Source of the DNA: Gelidibacter salicanalis
Lineage (GTDB): Bacteria > Bacteroidota > Bacteroidia > Flavobacteriales > Flavobacteriaceae
Assembly: GCF_016469035.1 (NCBI RefSeq)
Contig: NZ_JAEHJZ010000039.1
Span: forward strand, 264-64,263
DNA length: 64,000 bases
Direction: 5' to 3'
Below, piece after piece: positions 29,178 to 38,971 of this stretch. The position numbers and the translations under genes are program-made. The notes under the pieces are model-generated. The model had not been told where the DNA came from. It did no database searches and worked only from the letters and a program-made list of their open reading frames with translations. Position 1 is the stretch's first letter; every line of letters begins with the position of its first letter.

Positions 29178-32100
29178 ATGAAGAAACTATTATTTGTGTT
29201 GTTCTTATCCCTGTTTCTCGGTTCTGCTTATGCACAACAATCTAAAATTGAGGTCAAAGGAACTATAACAGAAGCCAGTGCAGGCACTTTTGTTCCAGGT
29301 GCAACGATTATTGAAAAGGGCACTACAAATGGCGCTGCCTCTGATTTTGATGGAAATTTTTCTATCGAAGTAAATCCTGATGCCACATTGGTCATCTCAT
29401 TTATAGGATTTGTGACTGCTGAAATCAAAGTAGATGGTCGCTCTGAAATAAACGTAAGTTTGGTGGAAGACGTTGCCAGTTTGGACGAAATTGTCGTTGT
29501 AGGTTATGGCGTTCAGAAAAAAGTAAACCTTACTGGATCTGTTGCCACTGTGGATGGCGATATGCTGGAAAGCCGACCAATCACTAGCGTCTCTGCAGGA
29601 TTGGCTGGTTTGTTACCAGGTGTCTCTGTAAATCAACAAACGGGTCAACCGGGTGCTGACGGTGGTAGTATCAGAATTCGTGGTACGGGTACCTTAAACC
29701 AAGCCTCACCAATGGTTTTAATTGATGGTGTGGAAGGATCATTAAACGATGTTCAAGCCAACGACATTGCAAGTATCTCTGTACTTAAAGATGCTGCATC
29801 AGCTGCTATTTATGGTTCAAAAGCAGCAAATGGGGTCATTTTAATTACTACAAAATCAGGAAAATCTGGTGAACCTGTAGTAAGTTACACGAGTGATATT
29901 GGTTGGCAGTCGCCAACGCAATTGCCTGAATATTTAGGTTCTTATGATTATGCGCGTTTATACAACGAGGCCTTAGTAAATGGTGGTAAAGCACCAAAAT
30001 TTACAGAGGGCGATATTGAGCTTTTCCGTAACGGAACAAGTCCTTACACCCACCCTGATACTGATTGGCAAGATCTTTTATACCAAGGCTCAGGTTTTTT
30101 AATCACCAATAACTTCGGCGTTTCTGGTGGTTCAGAAGTCACTAAATACCGTGCTTCCGTTAATCATCAAAAACAAGATGGTATCATCCAGCATACGGGT
30201 AAAAATGAATATAACGGCCGACTAAATCTTACCGTGACACCTAAAAAGTGGTTGACTACAAATATGAATCTGTCTTATACCCAAATGGATCGGGAAGCTC
30301 CAAATAATGCGTATGTTGGTGGTGGAATAGATCAAATTATCAGACAAGCCAACAGAATTGCACCTTGGATTCCTTATAAAAATGAAGATGGAACTTATGG
30401 TACTATTTCAGATGGTAACCCAATTGCATGGTTGGATATGGGGCCACAAATTAATTACCAACGTAAAACTTTTGTAGGAATTGGTTCTGTACAAATTGAT
30501 TTGCTAGAAGGCTTGAACATTAAAGCCTTAGTGTCTCATAGAAATGTGGAAGAGGACAATTCAGAAATGAATAAGGAAAATCAATACAACCCTAATAAAT
30601 ATCATGGACCGACGAAATTGACCGAAGACCTTAGAACAAGTACGCGTAACACATTCGATTTGACGGCAAATTATTTCAAAAGCTTCAATGATGTGCATAA
30701 TGTCTCCGTACTTGCTGGATATCATGCTGAATCTTTTGATTTTAAAAAAACCACAGCGTATCGTGAAAATTTCCCAAGTACTGAACTTCCAAATTTAGAT
30801 GCTGGATCTACCAACGGAATGAAAAATACCGGATATACGCGTGAACTTAATATGGTTTCATTTTTTGGACGTATTAACTACGATTATATGGGACGTTATT
30901 TATTTGAAGCTAACGTGAGGTCCGATGCTTCTTCTCGTTTTGCTAAAGATAACAGAGTGGGTGTATTTCCATCGTTCTCTGCTGGATGGCGTATCTCTGA
31001 AGAAGCATTTTTTGAGAACGCTAAAAATTCAATTAACGATTTAAAAGTGAGAGTGTCATGGGGACAATTGGGTAATCAAGACGCACTTAGTGGTGATGGT
31101 CAAGATTCCTATTATCCTACCATTCCAACTTTAGGTCTTGGAACCAATTATCCTTTTAATAGTGTCATTACTCCTGGAGCTGCCATAACAAACGCTAAAA
31201 ATGGTGCTTTAATTTGGGAAAAAACCACCAGCTACGGTATTGGCGTGGATGCCCGTTTATTTAGAAAGATTGATGTGACTGTTGATCTCTACAAAAAACA
31301 GACTGAAGGTATTATTATGCAAGTACCTGCTCCTAACGAATTCGCTTTAAACAACTTTTTTGATAACGTAGGTAAGTTGGACAATAAAGGAATTGAAGTG
31401 AGTTCAAATTATAGAGACACCTTTGGCGAAGTAGATTTTAGCTTTGGGGGAAATATAGCCTATAATAAAAACGAGCTGGTACAATTAGCAGGCACTGACC
31501 AAATTATTGATGGACGCAAAATTCGTCAACTAGGTCAAACCCTTGATTCTTGGTATGGTTATAAAACGGATGGTTTACACCAAAGTCAAGCCGACATTGA
31601 TGCTTATCCAACTAACACGATTTATGGAAACCAAATTAAACCGGGCGATTTGCGTTACATGGATTCAAACGGCGATGGTAAAGTTGATGCTGATGACCGT
31701 GTTTTGTTAGGCAACTCTACACCTAATTTCAACTTTGGTATTAACTTGAGCTTAGGGTACAAAAACTTTGACTTGCAAGCGCTTTTCCAAGGTGCCACAG
31801 GAGGTAAAGGGTATATGGATTTTGATGCGGTTGGTGCCGTAAATGGTGATGGTCAGAAACCGTCTGCAATTTGGTTAGATCGTTGGACCCCTGAAAACAC
31901 AAGCACTAGCGTCCCGCGACTTATAGCCGGTATCAACGGTCCGAGCATGCCTCAAAATTCAACCACAAGCTATTGGTTGAGAAGCACCGATTATCTAAGA
32001 ATGAAAAACCTTCAATTAGGATACACGATTCCAAGTGATATTTTAGACAATTGGGGTGTTTCAAGACTTAGAGTGTATTACAGTGCTCAAAACTTATTTA

Positions 32101-32207
32101 CGGTAACCAATTATCTTAAAGGATGGGATCCGGAAGCACCTTCGGGACGTGGTAGTAGTTATCCTGTTGTGATGACGAATTCATTCGGAGTTAATTTAAC
32201 TTTTTAA
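29178..32207 (+). CDS. SusC-family TonB-dependent outer-membrane transporter (copy b)
   Basis: A 1009-residue importer: signal peptide about 1-20 (ending AYAQ), carboxypeptidase-regulatory-like domain at about 25-95, SusC signature LDEIVVVGYGVQKKVNLTG at 102-120, plug to about 230, then barrel. It is strongly diverged from the SusC at 17424-20495, unlike the GH109 genes in front of them, so the two systems probably import different substrates. It lies 61 bp after GH109b and 13 bp before susD. Confidence 0.95.
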   Translation: MKKLLFVLFLSLFLGSAYAQQSKIEVKGTITEASAGTFVPGATIIEKGTTNGAASDFDGNFSIEVNPDATLVISFIGFVTAEIKVDGRSEINVSLVEDVASLDEIVVVGYGVQKKVNLTGSVATVDGDMLESRPITSVSAGLAGLLPGVSVNQQTGQPGADGGSIRIRGTGTLNQASPMVLIDGVEGSLNDVQANDIASISVLKDAASAAIYGSKAANGVILITTKSGKSGEPVVSYTSDIGWQSPTQLPEYLGSYDYARLYNEALVNGGKAPKFTEGDIELFRNGTSPYTHPDTDWQDLLYQGSGFLITNNFGVSGGSEVTKYRASVNHQKQDGIIQHTGKNEYNGRLNLTVTPKKWLTTNMNLSYTQMDREAPNNAYVGGGIDQIIRQANRIAPWIPYKNEDGTYGTISDGNPIAWLDMGPQINYQRKTFVGIGSVQIDLLEGLNIKALVSHRNVEEDNSEMNKENQYNPNKYHGPTKLTEDLRTSTRNTFDLTANYFKSFNDVHNVSVLAGYHAESFDFKKTTAYRENFPSTELPNLDAGSTNGMKNTGYTRELNMVSFFGRINYDYMGRYLFEANVRSDASSRFAKDNRVGVFPSFSAGWRISEEAFFENAKNSINDLKVRVSWGQLGNQDALSGDGQDSYYPTIPTLGLGTNYPFNSVITPGAAITNAKNGALIWEKTTSYGIGVDARLFRKIDVTVDLYKKQTEGIIMQVPAPNEFALNNFFDNVGKLDNKGIEVSSNYRDTFGEVDFSFGGNIAYNKNELVQLAGTDQIIDGRKIRQLGQTLDSWYGYKTDGLHQSQADIDAYPTNTIYGNQIKPGDLRYMDSNGDGKVDADDRVLLGNSTPNFNFGINLSLGYKNFDLQALFQGATGGKGYMDFDAVGAVNGDGQKPSAIWLDRWTPENTSTSVPRLIAGINGPSMPQNSTTSYWLRSTDYLRMKNLQLGYTIPSDILDNWGVSRLRVYYSAQNLFTVTNYLKGWDPEAPSGRGSSYPVVMTNSFGVNLTF

Positions 32208-32220
32208 TACATAGTACAAG

Positions 32221-33807
32221 ATGAAAAAATTAATATACTTATTAGGAATAGTGGTTATATTCAGCGCTTGTGACGATTCCTTCTTAGAAACAGCACCTGA
32301 TGACGCACTATCACCTTCCACGTTTTGGAAGTCGAAGAAAGATTTGGATCTGGCCTTAACAGGTTGCTATAGCGGCTTCCAAAGCGGAGACGATATCATG
32401 TATCGCGATGCTGGATCAGATAATGCCTACAATAATTTCCCTTGGGAAGGTTGGACGAACATTGGAAATGGGAAACTATCTGCGGCAGACGCAGGTGCAT
32501 CATATTACGGCTTTGGAACCATCAACAGATGTAACGAGTTTCTTGCAAATGTTGATAAAGCAACTGCAGTTTCAGAAACAGATAGAGCGGTTTATAAAGC
32601 GCAAGTACGTTTTATTCGCGCCTATAAATATTATGTATTGACCACAAATTATGGTGCCGTTCCTTTAATCCAGCAAAACTTTGCTACTCCTGAAGAAGCT
32701 AAAGTTCCAAGAGATTCACAAGACGTTATTCGTACATTTATTGAAGACGAATTGACAACGGTAATTGGCATGTTGCCAGATTCTTATTCTGGTGGTGAAT
32801 ATGGTAAAGCTACCAAAGGAGCTGCACAAGCGCTTCTAATGCGTTACTATCTTTACTTTGAGGATTATGACAATGCATTAGCTACCGCCCAAAGTATTTC
32901 TGGCTATTCGTTACATCCTTCGTTTGAAGGGCTTTTCGACCCAGCCAATGAGCAAAACGAGGAGATCATATTATCAGTACAGCAAACACCAGATTTTTAT
33001 GCGGTCAATTTCACCCCATTTATGCCCAACGGCCTTGGCGGTTGGTCTTCTGTAGTGCCTACACAATCGTTGGTTGATGCTTTCGAAATGGCAAATGGTA
33101 AAACCATTCAAGAAGCTGGCGAATATGATCCAAACAATCCATATATAAACAGAGATCCTCGATTGAGAGCCTCAATAGTGTATCCGGGTCAGGTATTTGC
33201 AAATAAGGTTTACAGTTCAATTGAAGATACTAGTCCTGATTATTATAACAAAGCTGATAATGCCACAAAAACGGGTTACAACTTTAAAAAGTACACTACT
33301 TTTTTAGATTTAAACCCTAGTTCTCCTTACTGGAACATGGGGAACGATATCTATATCTTTAGATACGCTGAAGTGCTTTTAACCATTGCAGAAGCAAAAA
33401 TTGAATTAAGTCAGATTGATAATGAACTTTATGACGCTATGGATGCCGTTAGATTAAGAGCAGGAATGCCTGCTGTTGACCGCGTTAAATATGCTGATCA
33501 AACAAGTTTAAGAAAACTACTAAGAAATGAGCGTCGCGTTGAGTTTGCTATGGAAGGTCTTCGGAGAGATGACATTATCCGTTGGGGTATAGCTACAGAA
33601 GTTCTTAATGGCGACCTCATGGGCACAAAAAGAGGAACTGTGTTAGAAACCACACAGCCAAACGGCGATCATAATGTGTCTCTAACCTTACCATCAAATC
33701 TGATTGAGAACAGACAATTCCAAGCTCCTAAAAACAATCTTTTGCCTATTCCACAAGGAGCAATTGATAAAAATCCGAGCTTAACCCCTAATAATACTGG
33801 GTACTAG
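32221..33807 (+). CDS. SusD/RagB-family surface glycan-binding lipoprotein (copy b)
   Basis: A 528-residue lipoprotein (lipobox FSAC, Cys17) with the SusD start (DSFLETAPDDALSPSTFWKS) and the RagB/SusD C-terminal block (AVRLRAGMP, LRNERRVEFAMEGLRRDDIIRW). It is last in the second operon: no DUF1735 protein, M60 peptidase or DUF3472 gene follows, only a copy of the DUF3472 terminator. Confidence 0.95.
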   Translation: MKKLIYLLGIVVIFSACDDSFLETAPDDALSPSTFWKSKKDLDLALTGCYSGFQSGDDIMYRDAGSDNAYNNFPWEGWTNIGNGKLSAADAGASYYGFGTINRCNEFLANVDKATAVSETDRAVYKAQVRFIRAYKYYVLTTNYGAVPLIQQNFATPEEAKVPRDSQDVIRTFIEDELTTVIGMLPDSYSGGEYGKATKGAAQALLMRYYLYFEDYDNALATAQSISGYSLHPSFEGLFDPANEQNEEIILSVQQTPDFYAVNFTPFMPNGLGGWSSVVPTQSLVDAFEMANGKTIQEAGEYDPNNPYINRDPRLRASIVYPGQVFANKVYSSIEDTSPDYYNKADNATKTGYNFKKYTTFLDLNPSSPYWNMGNDIYIFRYAEVLLTIAEAKIELSQIDNELYDAMDAVRLRAGMPAVDRVKYADQTSLRKLLRNERRVEFAMEGLRRDDIIRWGIATEVLNGDLMGTKRGTVLETTQPNGDHNVSLTLPSNLIENRQFQAPKNNLLPIPQGAIDKNPSLTPNNTGY

Positions 33808-33886
33808 TTTTCTCTATCCATCGTGTGAAAAAAATACGATGTTTGAAAAAGTTAATATTTTTTATTTTTTTGAGTTAGTTAGTCAG

Positions 33887-33916
33887 AAAACCCGGAAACA
33901 TTGTTTTTCGGGTTTT
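33887..33916 (+). terminator. terminator after second susCD operon (copy 2 of a duplicated sequence)
   Basis: AAAACCCG (33887-33894) pairs with CGGGTTTT (33909-33916), followed by T-run. The whole block TGAGTTAGTTAGTCAG plus hairpin matches that at 27188-27232 except one base in the stem and a short AT insertion upstream. The AAAAGTTAA that ends DUF3472 is also present here (33847-33855). Confidence 0.85.
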
Positions 33917-33922
33917 TTAATA

Positions 33923-34207
33923 GGCTAATTGCTGCTGTGATTCTGAATTTACGCAATTATTGCACAAAACATCCAAGAGCCTAATTTTGCATATCTTCAT
34001 AAATTTAAAGTAAAACATTACACCACTTTAGCTTCTTTTGTGCGGTTGTTTTGAGAGCGTTTATAACAAGTTAATAGTATTGTTAGGTGTAACTTTCTAG
34101 TTTTCAGGTTGGTGTGTCAAAATATTTCAATAAAATAAAATTGAAATTTTATTGAAATAGAAAATATTAAATCGGAAATTGTACTTTGAACGTAATAGTG
34201 TCCAAAA
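33923..34207 (+). promoter_or_regulatory. nhaA upstream region with an AT-rich hairpin
   Basis: No gene is seen between the terminator and nhaA. A perfect 13-bp inverted repeat (34124-34136 and 34146-34158, 9-base loop) made almost wholly of A and T lies 50 bp before the nhaA ATG. A TACTTTG stretch at 34184-34190 resembles an incomplete -7 element. The hairpin's role is unknown. Confidence 0.4.
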
Positions 34208-35542
34208 ATGAGCAACCTAACAAAAAAAATAGAGACCTTTTTCAAAAATGATTCCGCACCGGGAATATTGTTAATCATTGCCACAATTAGTGCGTTAATT
34301 GTTGCTAACACGCCTTTAAATAGCTTTTATCATACAGTCATGCAACTCAAATTTGAAATGGGTTTTGAAAACGTCTACATTTCCAAAACCTTGCACCACT
34401 GGGTAAATGATGGCTTAATGGCCCTTTTCTTTTTATTGGTAGGGCTTGAAATTAAGAGCGAATTGAAATTTGGACGGCTGACCTCATTTAGATCGGCCAC
34501 ATTTCCTGTGGTTGCCGCAATAAGTGGCGCCTTATTTCCTGCGCTTATATATCTAGCCTTCAATCAGGGAACTGATTATGTAAAAGGTTGGGCGATACCA
34601 ATGGCTACTGACATTGCATTTGTTATTGGTATCCTCGCCATGCTCGGGTCTCGAATGCCTTCCTGGGCTAAGGTGTTTATTACCACTATTGCTGTGGTAG
34701 ACGACCTTATTGCGGTATTGGTAATTGCATTTTTCTATACTGACGAAATCAATTTTGGAGCTTTAGGCATAGCCGGGGCCTGTACCTTGATTCTGCTGAT
34801 CTTTAATTATAAAGGAGTCAACAGATTGACACCTTATCTCATTGTTGGTTTTATAATGTGGTGGGCTGTGTTGACCTCGGGAATTCACGCAACCATTGCT
34901 GGTGTCATCTTGGCCTTGACATTACCGCTGCGGCAAGAATGGGAGCTCGATAAAATTCGGCGGTATGCGCTACGCGGTTACCACTTATTTAGAGAAGCAA
35001 AAGATCATAAACTGGCAATGACCAGTACAAAAGTGCACGATTATCTTGAAAGAACCCAACGGGAGATGGAATCGCCATTAAAACGTTTGGAGCGTAAACT
35101 ACACGGACTGGTTTACTTTTTTATCATGCCGCTCTTCGCCTTTGTTAATGCCGGAATTATATTTGATTCGCAAATTCTTAATGAAGCCTTTCATATCCCC
35201 ATCACTTGGGGGATCATCGTAGGATTGTTGATTGGGAAACCTGTAGGCATTATGTTAGCTATTTGGATCCTTTTGAAATTTTTCTACAAAAACATGCCAC
35301 AAACCCAAGAAATATGGCGCTTGCTCTTTGGTATTTCGTTGCTCTGTGGTATTGGTTTTACCATGTCGTTGTTTATCGTAAACCTATCGTTCGATGATCG
35401 TGTGATTCAGGAAGAAGCGAAAATTGGGATTCTACTCGCCTCTATTTTGAGCGGAATAATTGGTTATATGGTACTGCGTAACGCCACTAGAAAACCAGAG
35501 GCAATTACTGAAGATAAGATGAGTAAAATGGGCTATTATTAA
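34208..35542 (+). CDS. nhaA: Na+/H+ antiporter NhaA
   Basis: A 444-residue inner-membrane antiporter that exports Na+ in exchange for H+. Family marks: GLEIKSE at 79-85, PMATDIAF (Asp135), the paired aspartates AVVDDLIAV (Asp165-Asp166) that carry the cations, and SGIHATIAG-type helix. About 12 hydrophobic segments are seen. It is somewhat longer than the E. coli protein (388) because of a hydrophilic insertion at about 245-300 (REAKDHKLAM). It is monocistronic, ended by a hairpin at 35622-35652. A decayed partial copy is at 27291-27522. Confidence 0.95.
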   Translation: MSNLTKKIETFFKNDSAPGILLIIATISALIVANTPLNSFYHTVMQLKFEMGFENVYISKTLHHWVNDGLMALFFLLVGLEIKSELKFGRLTSFRSATFPVVAAISGALFPALIYLAFNQGTDYVKGWAIPMATDIAFVIGILAMLGSRMPSWAKVFITTIAVVDDLIAVLVIAFFYTDEINFGALGIAGACTLILLIFNYKGVNRLTPYLIVGFIMWWAVLTSGIHATIAGVILALTLPLRQEWELDKIRRYALRGYHLFREAKDHKLAMTSTKVHDYLERTQREMESPLKRLERKLHGLVYFFIMPLFAFVNAGIIFDSQILNEAFHIPITWGIIVGLLIGKPVGIMLAIWILLKFFYKNMPQTQEIWRLLFGISLLCGIGFTMSLFIVNLSFDDRVIQEEAKIGILLASILSGIIGYMVLRNATRKPEAITEDKMSKMGYY

Positions 35543-35621
35543 TCGGTAATACAAGTAAATAGGGTGCCACTTAGTTATAAAATGTAAATTTTAACGCACG
35601 TTTGGTGTTGCTAAAAATATA

Positions 35622-35652
35622 AAAGGAGACTATTTTCTAATAGGTCTCCTTT
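35622..35652. terminator. nhaA terminator hairpin
   Basis: A perfect 9-bp inverted repeat, AAAGGAGAC (35622-35630) with GTCTCCTTT (35644-35652), lies 80 bp after nhaA. The remaining 35653-35962 before the aconitase gene holds no gene I can support. Confidence 0.6.
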
Positions 35653-35962
35653 CTTGATTTTAGGGTGATTCTTGCCATTCTGGTTATGATTAATCTGCTT
35701 GTGTAGAATTTTAATGAGAGTCCTTTTCTACTATAACTATCGCAAGGATTACAGTATGCACAGTCCGTAGCTATAGAGGTCATTTTTATAGGGATAAGAT
35801 TCGTAATGACTTCTAAAATGCCTAACTTTAGACAACTCATTAGGACATATGTGCTCTAAAACGTGGTGGATGCTTGATCGTATTGCATCGCTTTGATTAT
35901 GGAACCATTTCAAAATTTTAAATAGACCTATCACAATTCACTAAAACTCAAATACTAACCCT

Positions 35963-38743
35963 ATGGAAAACGATGTATTTAAAACTAAAAAGCAATTAAC
36001 CATTGATGGTAAAACCTATGATTATTACAGTCTTGAAGCGCTTGCCAAACAGGGTTATGATATAGATAAACTACCATTTTCAATTCGCATACTCTTAGAA
36101 AATGCCGTGCGTCATTTTGATGGTTTTTCGGTTACTAAAGAAAATATTGAAACCTTGTTGAATTGGGAGCCAAAAGGAATAGATAAGGACATTCCGTTTA
36201 AACCTGCAAGGGTATTGATGCAGGATTTTACGGGAGTTCCCGCAGTGGTAGATATTGCTGCGCTTCGGGCAGAAGTGGCAAGGAAAGGTAAAAACCCGGA
36301 TCATATAAATCCTCTCGTACCTGTAGATTTGGTCATTGACCATTCTGTTCAAGTAGATTATTTTGGAACGGAATATTCCTATCAGCGTAATATGGAGGAG
36401 GAATATAAGCGCAATAAGGAACGCTACCAATTCTTAAAATGGGCGCAACAGTCTTTTGATAATTTTAGTGTGGTTCCTCCTGGGATGGGAATCTGCCATC
36501 AAATTAATTTAGAATATTTTTCCAAAGGCGTCATTGAACGCGACGGCCAATTGTTTCCAGATACCGTGGTGGGTACGGACAGTCATACCCCAATGGTCAA
36601 TGGGATTGGCGTTGTGGCGTGGGGTGTTGGTGGTATTGAAGCGGAAGCGGCAATTTTAGGGCAACCGCTTTATTTTATAATGCCAGAAGTGATTGGATTA
36701 AAACTGACCGGTAAGTTGCCCTTAGGATCTACTGCCACAGATTTGGTATTGACCATTGCCAATATTCTAAGAAAGCAAGGCGTGGTGGGCAAATTTGTGG
36801 AGGTGTTCGGTCCAGGATTAGATCATTTATCGGTTCCTGATAGAGCTACCATAGGTAATATGTCTCCAGAATTTGGATGTACCATCACCTATTTCCCAAT
36901 TGATGACAAAACATTAAAATACATGCGGGAAAGTAACCGCTCAGAAGAACAAATCAAGTTGGTAGAAACCTACTGTAAAGTCAATATGCTCTGGCGAGAG
37001 AATGAAGACCGAATTACCTATACTGAAGTTGTAGAGCTCGATGTGTCTACTATTGAACCGACCGTTGCAGGACCAAAACGACCTCAAGATAAAATACTCT
37101 TAAAGAATTTTAAACCGAAATTTATCGATTTGCTGAGTTCATCGTTTGAACGCGAATACATTGAGCATGAAGATCGGGAGTCGGTTATTAGGTGGAAGAA
37201 TGAAGGGGGCAATCAACCTACTTCTCCGCCTAAAGAAATCTCTGATGGTACAAAAATTGAAACCAAAGAGAAAAACGGGCTTAAAACCGTTTGGATTGAT
37301 AAAGGCGAACAGAAATATTCATTATCAGACGGATCAGTGGTTATAGCGGCCATTACTTCGTGTACCAACACGTCCAATCCGTTTGTGATGATAGGTGCTG
37401 GATTGGTGGCCAAAAAGGCACGAGAAAAGGGTATTGACGTCAAGCCCTGGGTAAAAACGTCTTTAGCGCCAGGCTCTAAAGTGGTGACGGATTATTTGAA
37501 AAAAGCCGATTTATTAAAAGATTTGGAAGCCTTGCAATTTCATTTAGTGGGTTATGGCTGTACCTCTTGTATTGGGAATTCAGGACCGCTGCCACCGGCT
37601 ATTTCTAAGGCGGTAGATGACAATCAGCTGGTGGTGTGCTCAGTGCTTTCGGGCAACCGGAATTTTGAGGCCCGTGTGCATTCACAAGTTAAAATGAATT
37701 ACCTCATGTCGCCCATGTTAGTGGTCGCGTTTGCAATTGCAGGACGCGTGGATATTAATCTGACTACAGATCCTATTAGTTATGATAAAAATCAACTCCC
37801 AGTATACCTTAAAGACATCTGGCCAACGGATGATGAAATCAATGCGGTGCTAAAAGAGGTATTGACGCCAAAAGATTTTCATAAAAATTATTCTGAAATT
37901 TTTGAAGGGAATGAGATTTGGAGAAACTTGGAAGTTCCTAAAGGCAAACTGTATGAATGGGACCAAGACTCAACATATATTCAAGAAATCCCCTTCTTTA
38001 AAAATATTTCAGAGACAGCACCAGCACTTCAAAACATTACAAATGCACGTGCATTGTTAGTTTTGGGAGACAGTATTACTACTGATCATATCTCCCCAGC
38101 GGGAGCTTTTGATGAACATTCTGCTGCAGGACAGTATTTAATAGAAAAAGGAGTCAAAAAAGAAGCGTTCAACTCCTACGGAAGTCGCCGTGGCAATGAT
38201 GAAGTGATGGTGCGTGGCACTTTCGCTAACGTTCGAATCAAGAATAAACTTGCTAAACAGGAAGGCGGCTACACGGCGTATTTACCAACAGGGGAGGAAA
38301 TGAGCGTCTATGATGCGGCGATGAACTATCAGAAAGATAATACGCCTTTAGTGGTGCTGACGGGCAAGGAATACGGAAGTGGATCTTCAAGAGATTGGGC
38401 AGCAAAAGGTACCTTTTTATTAGGCGTCAAAGCGGTCATAGCGGAGAGCTATGAGCGTATCCATAGAAGTAATTTAGTAGGCCTTGGTGTCTTGCCACTG
38501 CAATACGAAGTGGGCGATACCGCGGAAAAATTAGGATTAACCGGAACAGAAATTTTTACTATTTCAGGAATAGCGGAAGGATTGACGCCACACAAATCTG
38601 TAGATGTGAGTGCAGAAAATGACAAGGGTGAAATCATTAAATTTAAAGCCATTGCCCGATTGGATTCATTGATAGATATTGAATATTACCGCAATGGGGG
38701 CATCCTCCAATACGTGCTTCGTCAGTTTTTAGATAACGCATAA
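35963..38743 (+). CDS. acnA: aconitate hydratase, AcnA/IRP1 type
   Basis: Interconverts citrate and isocitrate in the TCA cycle; cytoplasmic 4Fe-4S enzyme of 926 residues (E. coli AcnA has 891). The cluster ligands are Cys467 in AAITSCTNTSNP and Cys533/Cys536 in YGCTSCIGNSGP. Other family blocks are GTDSHTPMVNGIGV at 204-217 and the swivel-domain GSGSSRDWAAKG near the C-terminus. It is monocistronic. The assignment is clear from motifs over the whole length. Confidence 0.96.
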   Translation: MENDVFKTKKQLTIDGKTYDYYSLEALAKQGYDIDKLPFSIRILLENAVRHFDGFSVTKENIETLLNWEPKGIDKDIPFKPARVLMQDFTGVPAVVDIAALRAEVARKGKNPDHINPLVPVDLVIDHSVQVDYFGTEYSYQRNMEEEYKRNKERYQFLKWAQQSFDNFSVVPPGMGICHQINLEYFSKGVIERDGQLFPDTVVGTDSHTPMVNGIGVVAWGVGGIEAEAAILGQPLYFIMPEVIGLKLTGKLPLGSTATDLVLTIANILRKQGVVGKFVEVFGPGLDHLSVPDRATIGNMSPEFGCTITYFPIDDKTLKYMRESNRSEEQIKLVETYCKVNMLWRENEDRITYTEVVELDVSTIEPTVAGPKRPQDKILLKNFKPKFIDLLSSSFEREYIEHEDRESVIRWKNEGGNQPTSPPKEISDGTKIETKEKNGLKTVWIDKGEQKYSLSDGSVVIAAITSCTNTSNPFVMIGAGLVAKKAREKGIDVKPWVKTSLAPGSKVVTDYLKKADLLKDLEALQFHLVGYGCTSCIGNSGPLPPAISKAVDDNQLVVCSVLSGNRNFEARVHSQVKMNYLMSPMLVVAFAIAGRVDINLTTDPISYDKNQLPVYLKDIWPTDDEINAVLKEVLTPKDFHKNYSEIFEGNEIWRNLEVPKGKLYEWDQDSTYIQEIPFFKNISETAPALQNITNARALLVLGDSITTDHISPAGAFDEHSAAGQYLIEKGVKKEAFNSYGSRRGNDEVMVRGTFANVRIKNKLAKQEGGYTAYLPTGEEMSVYDAAMNYQKDNTPLVVLTGKEYGSGSSRDWAAKGTFLLGVKAVIAESYERIHRSNLVGLGVLPLQYEVGDTAEKLGLTGTEIFTISGIAEGLTPHKSVDVSAENDKGEIIKFKAIARLDSLIDIEYYRNGGILQYVLRQFLDNA

Positions 38744-38971
38744 GGATGCACTAAGGATCAATATCTTGAATAGAAATTTAGAATTTAAAATAATTCATTA
38801 GTGTCCGGTTAAAATAATTTTAGTGTAATAAACCCTATCTTAATAAGGGATTTTACAAGTTTTGTTAAATGACACCTGTCTTTTTCGAAATGATGTTATG
38901 GAGGTAGAGTTGTCAAGTCTATCCTTAGATCATATGTGTTTATCAGTTTGTGATGTGCAATTTGAGCAAAT

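Noticed and set aside
35637-35840. A 67-residue minus-strand open frame with a CxxC-like piece between nhaA and acnA
   Set aside because: It overlaps the nhaA terminator hairpin, has no recognisable family or upstream signal, and looks like chance coding in intergenic DNA.
36095-36430. A 111-residue open frame antisense to the aconitase gene
   Set aside because: It lies fully inside a strongly conserved gene on the other strand and has no independent support.
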